Source: Pseudomonas asturiensis (GTDB lineage: Bacteria > Pseudomonadota > Gammaproteobacteria > Pseudomonadales > Pseudomonadaceae). From it: a stretch of DNA of 64,000 bases. Both the position numbers and the translations under genes were made by a program. The notes beneath the pieces were generated by a model. The model saw only the letters and a program-made list of their open reading frames with translations, had not been told where the DNA came from and searched no databases. This document shows, piece after piece, positions 56,586-64,000 of the stretch (positions within the stretch are counted from its first letter, which is position 1; each line of letters starts with the position of its first letter). The stretch spans positions 273,150 through 337,149 of the forward strand of contig NZ_FRDA01000006.1 of assembly GCF_900143095.1 (NCBI RefSeq), given 5' to 3'.

Positions 56586-56666
56586 TGGCGACTTTGACGC
56601 GGGTTAGCAGACCGGTAGAGAACACGAAACCCGGCGCACCCGAAGGTGCCCCACGCAAAGCCGCCA
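56586..56666 (-). ncRNA. three-stem structured RNA, C4-antisense-like, in the leader of the DUF6124-like gene
   Basis: Read on the minus strand, TGGCGGCTTTG pairs with CAAAGTCGCCA to close an 11-bp outer stem (56656-56666 with 56586-56596). Inside are a GCACC-TTCG-GGTGC hairpin (56636-56649) and a second stem CGGGTT/AACCCG (56628-56633 with 56600-56605). One outer pair is G-U on this strand but A-C on the other, so the RNA is from the minus strand. Two parts are complementary to the downstream leader: CTGCTAA (56604-56610) to TTAGCAG (56568-56574), and GCCACC (56584-56589) to GGTGGC (56553-56558), about 25 nt before the start codon. That layout is what phage C4 RNAs use; identity with that family is recall-based. 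Confidence 0.55.
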
Positions 56667-56945
56667 TCAAGCGGTTCTTGAATTCATGACTCTAGACAGG
56701 CTGCTAAACCCGATCGCTGAAACTCAGCGACCAACGCAGCCTAGTGTCCGGAATTCATGCACACAAGGGCTCGGGATTTTCTAGGAAAGTTCGTACTCGG
56801 GAAAGGGAAATACCTGAAGGATAGGTCCTTCAAAACCGGTTTTTCGTTAGCTTAAGTAACACATTCGCTCTAGCAGACGCGGAACGTGCGGGAATGCATG
56901 CCCACGCGCATTCATCATCATCCACAGGTCTCGCAGCAAACACGA
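56667..56945. other. intergenic stretch without recognised gene
   Basis: No open frame with a start and ribosome-binding site beyond about 65 codons and no further structure that I can support; the promoter for the structured RNA is expected here. Confidence 0.5.
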
Positions 56946-56948
56946 GAC

Positions 56949-56980
56949 GCGTGGGAGGCGGCTTGCCGACGATGAAGCGG
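56949..56980. repeat. single REP element
   Basis: GCGTGGGAGGCGGCTTGCCG without an inverted partner nearby. Confidence 0.7.
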
Positions 56981-57066
56981 GCCACGGTTTATCAGAAAAA
57001 GCGTCATCACTCATCGCGGACAAGCGAAACGCCGCCCGGTCCACTTCCACAAGTTGAAGCTCGGTT

Positions 57067-57228
57067 TCAGCCAGTGGGAGCGGACTCGTCCGCGAAGAGG
57101 CCGGTGCATTCAGTCGAGTAGTTGCGTCTGGAAGTCAGTCTTCGTGGACAAGTCCACTCCTACACGTTCAAAACCGGTTCATCAGCCAGTGGGAGCGGAC
57201 TCGTCCGCGAAGAGGCCGGTGCATTCAG
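57067..57228. repeat. direct repeat of a 46-bp REP unit (116-bp period)
   Basis: The 46-bp units at 57067-57112 and 57183-57228 are identical, each starting CAGCCAGTGGGAGCGGACTC. Between them is an inverted, mutated copy (GTGGACAAGTCCACTCC). A duplication of a twin-REP block at the 3' side of the dioxygenase-ABC operon. Confidence 0.85.
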
Positions 57229-57267
57229 CGAGCAGGGCTCACGCCCGCGAGGGCATCTTCCCTACAC

Positions 57268-58287
57268 TCAACTCCCTGCGCCACCGTGCGCTTCTTCGAA
57301 GAAGTAATCTTTCCAGCTCGCGGCCTTGTTCTTCAGCACGCCCAGTTCGTGCAGTTTCTCGGCGTAGATGAAGGTGCGCTGTGGGGTGATGGTGAAGTCG
57401 ATTTCAGGGTCGGAGACGATCTTCTCCACCAGCGGCAACGGCAATTTGGACTGTTCGACGCGGATGTAGGTCTGTGCAGCCGCTGGTTTGTCGGCCTTGA
57501 TGATCTTCTCGGCCTCGGCCAGTGCGTCGTAGAACGCCTTGTAGGTCTTGGGGTTTTCGTCGTGGAATTTCTGGGTGGTATAGAGCACGTTGAAGCTGGC
57601 CTGACCGCCCAGCACGTCATAGGAGCTGAGCACCTTGTGCACGTTCGGGTTTTCCAGCGCCTGATACTGGAACGGCGGGCTTGAGAAATGCGAGTTGATT
57701 TCCGAGCCGCCAGCGAGCAACGCAGCGGTGGCATCAGGGTGCGCGAGGCTGACCGAGATGTTGTCGAATTTCTTGTAGTTGGCGTCACCGAACACCTTGG
57801 CGGTTTCGATCTGCAAGGTGCGCGACTGGAAACCCACGCCCGCGGCCGGCACGGCGATGCGGTCCTTGTCGGTGAAGTCCTTGATGGTTTTCACGTCGGG
57901 ATTATTGGTCAGCAGGTAGTTGGGCATCGAGCCCAGCGAGGCGATGGCCTTGACGTTCTGCTTGCCTTTGGTGCGGTCCCAGACGGTCAGCATTGGTGGC
58001 ACGCCCGCCGACACCACGTCCAGCGCGCCCGCTAGCAACGCCTCGTTCATGGCCGTGGCACCGGAGATGCTGTTCCAGTCGACCTTGATGTCGAGGCCCT
58101 GCTCCTTGCCATGTTTTTCGATCAGTTTCTGATCACGCACCACGTCGAGAATCAGGTAACCGATGCCGAACTGCTGGGCGATGCTGATCTTGCCTTCGGC
58201 CTGCGCGCCGCTGCTGAGCAACGCGCCGAACAGACCGAGTGTTGCTGCCAGTGCCGTCAGCACCGGACGCTTGAAAGGAGTTGCCAT
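57268..58287 (-). CDS. ABC transporter substrate-binding protein (sulfonate/taurine/nitrate family)
   Basis: 339-residue periplasmic protein from the ATG at 58287 (MATPFKRPVLTALAATLGLF); a TTG start at 58311 is less likely. Signal peptide ends near GAQA-E (about residue 31). Seen: ISIAQQFGIGYLILDVVRDQ (about 35-54), SISGATAMNEALLAGALDVV (about 73-92), and PAAGVGFQSRTLQIE (about 147). The family binds small sulfonates, nitrate or related anions; the exact ligand cannot be read. Last gene of the operon with permease, ATPase and a TauD-like dioxygenase. Confidence 0.88.
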   Translation of the reverse strand: MATPFKRPVLTALAATLGLFGALLSSGAQAEGKISIAQQFGIGYLILDVVRDQKLIEKHGKEQGLDIKVDWNSISGATAMNEALLAGALDVVSAGVPPMLTVWDRTKGKQNVKAIASLGSMPNYLLTNNPDVKTIKDFTDKDRIAVPAAGVGFQSRTLQIETAKVFGDANYKKFDNISVSLAHPDATAALLAGGSEINSHFSSPPFQYQALENPNVHKVLSSYDVLGGQASFNVLYTTQKFHDENPKTYKAFYDALAEAEKIIKADKPAAAQTYIRVEQSKLPLPLVEKIVSDPEIDFTITPQRTFIYAEKLHELGVLKNKAASWKDYFFEEAHGGAGS

Positions 58288-58332
58288 GAAGTGCTCACCG
58301 TAGTTGTTCAAAAAGTGGTTGTGAAGGTTGCT

Positions 58333-59199
58333 TCAGCGCTGCATGCCCCAGCGCTTGACGGTCAGGCGCTCGATGTTGGCGAACAACAGGTTCTCCACCA
58401 GAAGGCCGATGAGGATCACGGCAGCCAGCCCGGCAAACACCTTGTCGGTGTACAGCTCGTTGCGGTTCTGAAAGATGTACCAGCCCAGTCCGCCTTTGCC
58501 GGAAGACGCGCCGAACACCAGCTCGGCAGCGATCAGCGTGCGCCAGGCGAATGCCCAGCCGATTTTCAGGCCTGCGAGGATCGACGGCAGTGCAGCCGGG
58601 ATCAGGATGTGCCAGACAAAGCGCAGCCCTTTGAGCCCATAGTTACGACCGGCCATGCGCTGGGTTTCCGAAACGCCGAGAAAGCCCGCGTAGGTATTGA
58701 GCGCCAGCGCCCATAACACCGAATGCACCAGCACGAAAATCAGGCTGTTCTGCCCCAGCCCGAACCACAGCAATGCCAGCGGCAGCAGCGCGATGGCAGG
58801 CAACGGGTTGAACATGGCGGTCAAGGTGCCAAGCAGGTCGCGTCCCAGTTGGGTGGACACTGCCAGCGTGGTCAAACCGAAGGCCAGAACGATGCCAATC
58901 AGATACCCCTGAATCAGCACCGTCAAAGAGATCCAGACCTTGCCCGGCAGCTCGCCGCTGACAATACCGTCGTAGAAGGCGGCGGCGGTCTGCAGAAAGC
59001 TGGGCAGCAGCAGGTCATTGTTCTGAAGGCGTGCAGCGAGTTCCCAGATCACGGCCAGCGCGATCATGATCACGGTCTTGCGCACCCAGCTCAGTTGCCA
59101 GATGCGCTGGGCCAACGGCAGATCGCGGGCCAGGTCTTCCTGGGTGAAGGGCTGCAGCGTGATTTCGTACTCTTCGCGAGCGGGAGGTGCGAGGCTCAT
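58333..59199 (-). CDS. ABC transporter permease (TauC/SsuC family)
   Basis: 288-residue inner-membrane protein. A cytoplasmic N-terminus of about 40 residues is followed by about six membrane segments, with the EAA-type loop GRNYGLKGLRFVWHILIPAA (about 182-201). AGGGA lies 11 bp before the start. Between the SBP and ATPase genes of the same unit. Confidence 0.9.
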   Translation of the reverse strand: MSLAPPAREEYEITLQPFTQEDLARDLPLAQRIWQLSWVRKTVIMIALAVIWELAARLQNNDLLLPSFLQTAAAFYDGIVSGELPGKVWISLTVLIQGYLIGIVLAFGLTTLAVSTQLGRDLLGTLTAMFNPLPAIALLPLALLWFGLGQNSLIFVLVHSVLWALALNTYAGFLGVSETQRMAGRNYGLKGLRFVWHILIPAALPSILAGLKIGWAFAWRTLIAAELVFGASSGKGGLGWYIFQNRNELYTDKVFAGLAAVILIGLLVENLLFANIERLTVKRWGMQR

Positions 59200-59253
59200 G
59201 GTGTTCGATTCCCTGGTGTTAGGTAGAGCGCGGAGCGCAGAGCGTGGGAACGA

Positions 59254-60135
59254 TCAGTACGCGATGCGGATGTCCTGAAAATTCAGTTCTTCATCGCCCT
59301 GCCCTGACTCATCTTCATCGAACAACAGACGATGAATGCGTTGCGCGGTCTGTTGAAAACCGACGCCGCCGAGGCTTTTCAGATCGTATTGATGGCTGTT
59401 GATCTCGGCACGCACGCGTCCCGGATGCGGTGACAGCAGCAGAATGCGATTGCCCACCACCAGCGCTTCCTCGATGGAGTGCGTGACGAACAGCAAGGTG
59501 AAGCGCACTTCGTCCCACAACTCCAGCAGCTCCTCCTGCATCTTGCGACGGGTCAGGGCGTCGAGCGCGGCGAAGGGTTCGTCCATCAGCAGGATTTTTG
59601 GTTGCATCGCCAGCGCCCGGGCGATGGCCACGCGCGCTTTCATACCGCCGGACAAGGTGTGTGGGTACGCGTCGGCAAAGGCGCTGAGCCCGACCTTTTC
59701 CAGGTAGTAACGCGCACGTTCCAGCGCCTCGGGACGCTTCAAGGTGCGCGACGCCAGCAGTGGAAACATGACGTTCTCGATTACGGTTTTCCACGGCGGC
59801 AGCTGGTCGAATTCCTGAAACACCACGATGCGGTCAGGGCCAGGCTCGCGCACTTCCTTGCCCGCCAGCCGGATCTCGCCTTCGCTGGGCTGGATGAAAC
59901 CGGCCACCGCCTTGAGCAGCGTGGATTTGCCGCAGCCCGAGGGGCCGAGCAAGACGAAACGGTCCGCCGGATCGACCTCAAAACTGACTTGATGCGTCGC
60001 CCGCACCACGCGCTCGGGCGTGCGGTATTCGAGGCTGACGCTGCGAACCTGCAATAAGGCTTCAGTGGTGTGCTGAGCGGCCGATTGCGATGGGGTGTTC
60101 TGGCTAGCCGTGTGGCTTTGCAGGGCAGCATTCAT
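59254..60135 (-). CDS. ABC transporter ATP-binding protein (TauB/SsuB family)
   Basis: 293 residues with Walker A GPSGCGKST (about 65-73), Q-loop FQEFDQLPPWKT, signature LSGGMKARVAIARAL, Walker B KILLMDEPFAALD and LFVTHSIEEAL. GGAG stands about 9 bp before the ATG. A short N-terminal Gln/Ser/Thr-rich extension (about 1-27) precedes the domain. 13 bp separate it from the dioxygenase gene. Confidence 0.92.
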   Translation of the reverse strand: MNAALQSHTASQNTPSQSAAQHTTEALLQVRSVSLEYRTPERVVRATHQVSFEVDPADRFVLLGPSGCGKSTLLKAVAGFIQPSEGEIRLAGKEVREPGPDRIVVFQEFDQLPPWKTVIENVMFPLLASRTLKRPEALERARYYLEKVGLSAFADAYPHTLSGGMKARVAIARALAMQPKILLMDEPFAALDALTRRKMQEELLELWDEVRFTLLFVTHSIEEALVVGNRILLLSPHPGRVRAEINSHQYDLKSLGGVGFQQTAQRIHRLLFDEDESGQGDEELNFQDIRIAY

Positions 60136-60148
60136 GAACGGTTCTCCA

Positions 60149-61045
60149 TCAGAACGGCGCTGAGCCTTGAATGGTCGTGCGATACAGCTTGCGTCGCAGG
60201 TGCGCCGGGCAACCGGCCGCCAGATGAATCAGCGAGCGGTTGTCCCAGAACACCATGTCGTTGGGCTGCCACTGATGGCGATAGATGTGCTCGGGGCGAA
60301 CGCTGTGCGCATGGATCTCGTTGAGAATCTGGCGGCTCTCGTCTTCCGGCAGGCCAAGAATGCGCGTGGTGAAGCCCTCGCTGACGAACAGCGCCTTGCG
60401 ACCGTTTTCAGGATGGGTGCGCACGATGGGATGGCTCACTTCCACGACCTGCGCCAGTTGCTCGGCCGTCAGGGTCGGGCGCCAATTGACCGCGTTATGG
60501 CCCTCGGCATAACGCGCGGTGTAACTGTGAACGGCAGAACGCCCCTCGACGGCATCACGCAGGTGCTGTGGCAGCGTGTCCCAGGCTTGATGCATGTTTG
60601 CGAACAGTGTGTCGCCACCTTCGCTGGGCAATTCCTGCGCATGCAACATCGAACCCAGGCTTGGCAGTTCCTTGTACGACAGGTCCGAATGCCAGTACTT
60701 GCCTGCATCGCCCAGACCGACCGGCTGACCGTCCTCGACGATATTGGAGACAATCAGGATTTCCGGATGATTGGCCAGCAGGAACTGCTTGAGCACATGA
60801 ATCTGCAACACACCGAAACGGCGGCTGAAATCGATCTGCTGCTGCGGCGTGATGTGCTGATCGCGAAACACGATGACGTGGTAATCCAGATGCGCCTGAT
60901 GAACACGCGCGAAGTCGACGTCGTTCAGGGGGCGGGACAGATCCAGCCCGACGATTTCAGCGCCCACCTTTTCGGCGAATGGACGTACCTCGAACGATTG
61001 CGACGCGAGTGGTGCGGACGATGAAGCGAGGGAGGCTGCTGGCAT
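60149..61045 (-). CDS. TauD/TfdA-family 2-oxoglutarate-dependent dioxygenase
   Basis: Fe(II)/2-oxoglutarate oxygenase; relatives split taurine or alkyl sulfates to release sulfite or sulfate. The ATG at 61045 (MPAASLASSSAPLASQSFEV) has GGAGTCGGAG just upstream; 60 further open codons upstream are extension. 298 residues. The iron triad is visible as His119 and Asp121 (KYWHSDLSY) and His274 (NRSLIHLAAG), with the 2-oxoglutarate-binding Arg289 in LYRTTIQG. First gene of the unit with an ABC importer; substrate could be taurine, another sulfonate or a sulfate ester. Confidence 0.9.
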   Translation of the reverse strand: MPAASLASSSAPLASQSFEVRPFAEKVGAEIVGLDLSRPLNDVDFARVHQAHLDYHVIVFRDQHITPQQQIDFSRRFGVLQIHVLKQFLLANHPEILIVSNIVEDGQPVGLGDAGKYWHSDLSYKELPSLGSMLHAQELPSEGGDTLFANMHQAWDTLPQHLRDAVEGRSAVHSYTARYAEGHNAVNWRPTLTAEQLAQVVEVSHPIVRTHPENGRKALFVSEGFTTRILGLPEDESRQILNEIHAHSVRPEHIYRHQWQPNDMVFWDNRSLIHLAAGCPAHLRRKLYRTTIQGSAPF

Positions 61046-61207
61046 GAGAACTCCGACTCCAGAATGTGACTGAGGTAGAGAACTGTATAGATATAAGAAA
61101 CGGAATTTAAATACCGTTAGGGAATATGCATAGCGCGGAATGGGATAGCGTGCAGATCGTAAAGACTGCGCGACAGACTCAGTTAAAACTGCTGGCTGAA
61201 CCCTGGT

Positions 61208-61298
61208 GTCAGTGAGCTTGCTCACGAAAGCTATTGGCCAGGCACTGCATCTTCAGGGTTTGTGTCACTGCCTTCGCGAGCAAGCTCGCTCCCACAAA
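61208..61298. repeat. twin REP between the dioxygenase and autotransporter genes
   Basis: GTCAGTGAGCTTGCTCACGA and TTCGCGAGCAAGCTCGCTCC are inverted copies over 91 bp. The remaining part of the 354-bp gap 61046-61399 holds the divergent promoters, which I cannot delimit. Confidence 0.8.
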
Positions 61299-61399
61299 GA
61301 TCCAACAGGTCACACAAATGTGTCACGGCTGATACATCCAGTTGTAAGAACGGCTTGCTAGCGTCAGCGCCTCATTTGGAAAGCGTGAAGGATTGAGAT

Positions 61400-64000
61400 A
61401 TGCCGTGCTACAAGCCCACCACCCACGTTGTGGTATCGACATTGATACTTTCGCTGCTTGCCGTTTCGGTCCATGCAGCAGGCCGTTCGGGGGATGACCG
61501 CATCAACGGCGTTGACCTGCTGTCCGGCTTCGACACCCTGTGGACCACCGGCGCCACCTGGGACACCGGCACGCCGACCGCGCTGGGCCAGAGCCTGCTC
61601 AAGCGCAACCTGCAACTGGTGCTCGACCGCGCCAACTCGCGCACGCTTGCGCAGGAAACCGCCGCGTATTTCGATGACCGGCGCGACCAGAGCTACAGCG
61701 TTATTAGCGGCCTGGGCTCGCTGAGCGACGCGTACAAGGCAGGCTCCGGGGCATTCACGACCATCACGCAGTTCGACGACAGCAACAAAACCATCAAGTA
61801 CGACGATAAAGGCAACGGCGCAGGCAGTTCGTCCTCGGCGCTGGGCAAGGTTGTCGATCTGGTCGGCGCGGTGCGCAATGACGCGTCCACCACGCCCGCC
61901 AAATCCCATTATCTGTACCCGCGCCCATGGCGGCAGACGCTGGACGGCCAGAACCTGGAGTTCGTGGTGCAGCCTTCCCTGCGCCCGGCAAAAAGCACCA
62001 CACCGGCCAGTGACTCGGGCTTCCCCAGCGGCCACACCAATGCGGCGTACCTGTCATCCATCGCACTGGCTTATGCGATTCCCGAGCGCTACAGCGAACT
62101 GATGCTGAGGGCATCGGACATCGGCGACAACCGCATCGAAGCCGGCATGCACTCGCCTTTCGATGTGATGGGCGGGCGCATCACGGCCACCTATTTCGCC
62201 ATCGACAACCTGTCCAACCCGGCCAACGCCCAGTTGCGCGCCGATGCCCGCGCTCAGTCGCTGGCGTACTTCACCGCGCAGTGCGGCGGCGACGTCAATA
62301 ACTGCATGGCGAAGATCGACCCGGCCACCGACCGCACCTCTCAGCATGCGCAGGACAAGGCGCTGTACACCGCCCGCATGACCTATGACTTCGATCCCGT
62401 CGGCCCGACCAACCTGGCGCCCGTGGTGCCGGTCAACGCCGAAGTGCTGCTGGAAACCCGCTTTCCGTACCTGGACGCCAGCCAGCGTCGCGAGATTCTG
62501 GGCACCACCGAGATTTCTTCGGGCTACGCGGTGATCGACCAGTCCAACGGTTATGGCCGCCTGAACCTATACGCCGCAGGCGATGGTTATGCCGCGTTCA
62601 ACACCAACGTCACGGTCGACATGAACGCCAGCCTGGGCGGCTATAACGCCATCGACGCCTGGCGCAACGACATTTCCGGCAGCGGCGGCCTGACCAAGAA
62701 CGGCACCGGCAACCTGATGCTGACCGGTAACAACAGCTATTCGGGCGGCACCGTGATCAACGGCGGCGTGCTGACCGGCCACGCCAAAGCCTTCGGCAGC
62801 GGAACGATCACCGACAACGCAACGCTGGTGCTCGATCAATCTACCAACGACACGTTCAGCAACGCCATCACTGGCAACGGTGCCTTGATCAAGCAAGGCG
62901 CAGGCTCGCTGAACCTGACCGGCAACAGCAGCCTGTCCGGCCCGACCACCGTCCAGGCCGGGCGGCTGGCGGTGAATGGCAACCTCGGCAACTCGGTCGT
63001 GACCGTCAATTCAGGTGCGGTGCTGGGCGGTAACGGCTCGGTCGGCGGGATCACTGCCGCCTCTGGCGGTGTGGTCGCTCCGGGCAATTCGGTGGGCCAG
63101 TTGAACGTCAACGGCAACGTCAATTTCGCTCAGGGCTCGGTCTATCAGGTCGAGTCGGATGCTGCCGGTAACGCCGACCGCATTGTCGCCACGGGGCGCG
63201 CAACACTGAACAACGCTACCGTTTCACTGGTCGAGGGCGGCAACTGGGTGGCGGCGAGCCGTTATTCAATTCTCTCGGCCGCGGGCGGCATCAGCGGCAC
63301 CTTCAACACGGTGCAATCGAACTTCGCGTTCCTGACGCCGACCCTTAATTACACCGCGACCGATGTCGGCCTGACGCTCGACCGCAATGCGCAAAGCTTC
63401 GCCAGCCTCGCGACCAGTCGCAATGCCCAGGCCGTCGCTCAGGGACTGGACAGCGCAGGCGCAGGCAATGCGCTGTGGAGAAGCGTGGTGCAGCAAGACG
63501 CGCAAACCGCGCAAGCGACCTTCAACGCGCTGTCGAACGAACTGCATGCCTCGACTCAGTCTGCATTGATTGAAGACAGCCGTCTGGTGCGCAACGCCAT
63601 CACTGACCGCCTGCAGCAATCGCAATCCGGGCAAGCGTCCGGTGGCGCTTCGCAAACCCTGGCGGGTGATGCCTCTCGCGGTCTGGTCTGGACTCAGGCC
63701 ATTGGCGCGACCGGCCGAACCGACAGCACGCAAGACGCTTCTGGCCTGGACAGCCACACCAGCGGCCTGTTGTTCGGCGCAGACGTGCCGGTCAACGATA
63801 CCTGGCGTGTCGGTGCGCTGGCAGGCTTCAGCCGCAGCAGTTTCGACCTGCGCAATACGTCCGGTTCCAGCGACAGTGACAACTATCACGTGGGTGTCTA
63901 TGGCGGCGCGAAATGGGGCCAATTGGGCCTGCGTCTGGGCGCGGTGCGAACCTGGCACGACCTGACCTCCAAACGCACGCTGGAGTTGCCGGGCGCTTCC
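61400..64000 (+). CDS. autotransporter with PAP2-type acid phosphatase passenger, 3' end cut by window
   Basis: Secreted by the type V pathway; 867 codons are in the window with no stop. AAGGA lies 9 bp before the ATG. Signal peptide at 1-27 (ends VHAA-GR). The passenger's first half is a class A acid phosphatase with all three PAP2 motifs: KX6RP (Lys168, Arg175-Pro176), PSGH (209-212) and NRIEAGMHSPFD (Asn244, Arg245, His251, Asp255), the usual Ser-Arg being Asn-Arg. Two beta-strand repeats of the autotransporter type follow (GSGGLTKNGTGNLMLTGNNS about 426-445; GNGALIKQGAGSLNLTGNSS about 492-511), then VVAPGNSVGQL and, from about 758, the first strands of the beta-barrel. The enzyme is therefore predicted to be displayed on, or released from, the cell surface. 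Confidence 0.92.
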   Translation, partial: MPCYKPTTHVVVSTLILSLLAVSVHAAGRSGDDRINGVDLLSGFDTLWTTGATWDTGTPTALGQSLLKRNLQLVLDRANSRTLAQETAAYFDDRRDQSYSVISGLGSLSDAYKAGSGAFTTITQFDDSNKTIKYDDKGNGAGSSSSALGKVVDLVGAVRNDASTTPAKSHYLYPRPWRQTLDGQNLEFVVQPSLRPAKSTTPASDSGFPSGHTNAAYLSSIALAYAIPERYSELMLRASDIGDNRIEAGMHSPFDVMGGRITATYFAIDNLSNPANAQLRADARAQSLAYFTAQCGGDVNNCMAKIDPATDRTSQHAQDKALYTARMTYDFDPVGPTNLAPVVPVNAEVLLETRFPYLDASQRREILGTTEISSGYAVIDQSNGYGRLNLYAAGDGYAAFNTNVTVDMNASLGGYNAIDAWRNDISGSGGLTKNGTGNLMLTGNNSYSGGTVINGGVLTGHAKAFGSGTITDNATLVLDQSTNDTFSNAITGNGALIKQGAGSLNLTGNSSLSGPTTVQAGRLAVNGNLGNSVVTVNSGAVLGGNGSVGGITAASGGVVAPGNSVGQLNVNGNVNFAQGSVYQVESDAAGNADRIVATGRATLNNATVSLVEGGNWVAASRYSILSAAGGISGTFNTVQSNFAFLTPTLNYTATDVGLTLDRNAQSFASLATSRNAQAVAQGLDSAGAGNALWRSVVQQDAQTAQATFNALSNELHASTQSALIEDSRLVRNAITDRLQQSQSGQASGGASQTLAGDASRGLVWTQAIGATGRTDSTQDASGLDSHTSGLLFGADVPVNDTWRVGALAGFSRSSFDLRNTSGSSDSDNYHVGVYGGAKWGQLGLRLGAVRTWHDLTSKRTLELPGAS

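Noticed and set aside
61300..61399. Pho box before the acid phosphatase autotransporter
   Set aside because: Only one partial TGTCAC half-site is visible, without the second direct repeat at 11-bp phase.

Overview
The window looks like the chromosome of a fluorescent pseudomonad, most probably of the Pseudomonas syringae complex. The reasons are the pilMNOPQ-aroKB block divergent from ponA, glnA and ntrBC with sigma-54/NtrC sites, a BetT choline carrier, many Pseudomonas-type REP palindromes (GGAGCGAGCTTGCTCGCG and GTGGGAGGCGGCTTGCC types), moderately high GC coding and an autotransporter acid phosphatase. The species is inferred from gene content and recall, not from a search.

Layout. 1-6.1 kb (minus): aroB (cut by the left edge), aroK and the type IV pilus assembly genes pilQPONM. 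6.3-9.7 kb (plus): ponA/mrcA, a REP cluster and a zinc/iron-cluster-like protein gene. 9.9-13.3 kb (minus): typA and thiI. 13.6-20.5 kb (plus): nitrogen block with glnA, a periplasmic cupin, a secreted chorismate mutase, two DUF4124 genes, ntrB and ntrC; both glnA and ntrBC have visible NtrC palindromes and -24/-12 promoters. 20.6-22.4 kb: an amidase. 22.6-29.7 kb: a minus-strand organosulfur-type unit (TonB receptor, flavin monooxygenase, SsuA-like binding protein, aldo/keto reductase) facing a LacI-family regulator, with a perfect palindromic operator between them. 29.9-31.9 kb: betT with a BetI-type operator. 32.3-36.9 kb: serine acetyltransferase divergent from a D-cysteine desulfhydrase and cystine ABC transporter operon. 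37.5-38.2 kb: an unknown two-module protein in AT-rich surroundings. 38.5-45.9 kb: a second sulfur unit (two SfnB-like flavoproteins, a DszA/NtaA-type monooxygenase, a MetQNI-type ABC transporter) and a methyltransferase. 46.0-51.3 kb: an RND efflux operon with two adaptor lipoproteins (TriABC-like). 51.6-56.7 kb: a tandem array of four short Rhs-core proteins preceded by a small DUF6124-like gene and a structured C4-like RNA. 57.3-61.0 kb: a third sulfonate/taurine-type ABC unit with a 2-oxoglutarate dioxygenase. 61.4 kb to the right edge: an autotransporter with a PAP2 acid-phosphatase passenger, cut by the window.

How it fits together. Four separate loci (22.6-28.4, 32.3-36.9, 38.5-45.2 and 57.3-61.0 kb) handle sulfur compounds, so this region behaves as a sulfur-scavenging neighbourhood beside the core nitrogen regulators. 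The least explained part is the Rhs array. Its members keep only the last ~170 residues of the Rhs core and have different tails: one carries PPxY motifs, one carries an F-box-like domain but is interrupted by an in-frame TGA, and no immunity gene is visible. The array's first gene has an upstream RNA that can fold into a three-stem structure and has two stretches complementary to its own downstream leader, as in the phage C4 antisense RNAs.
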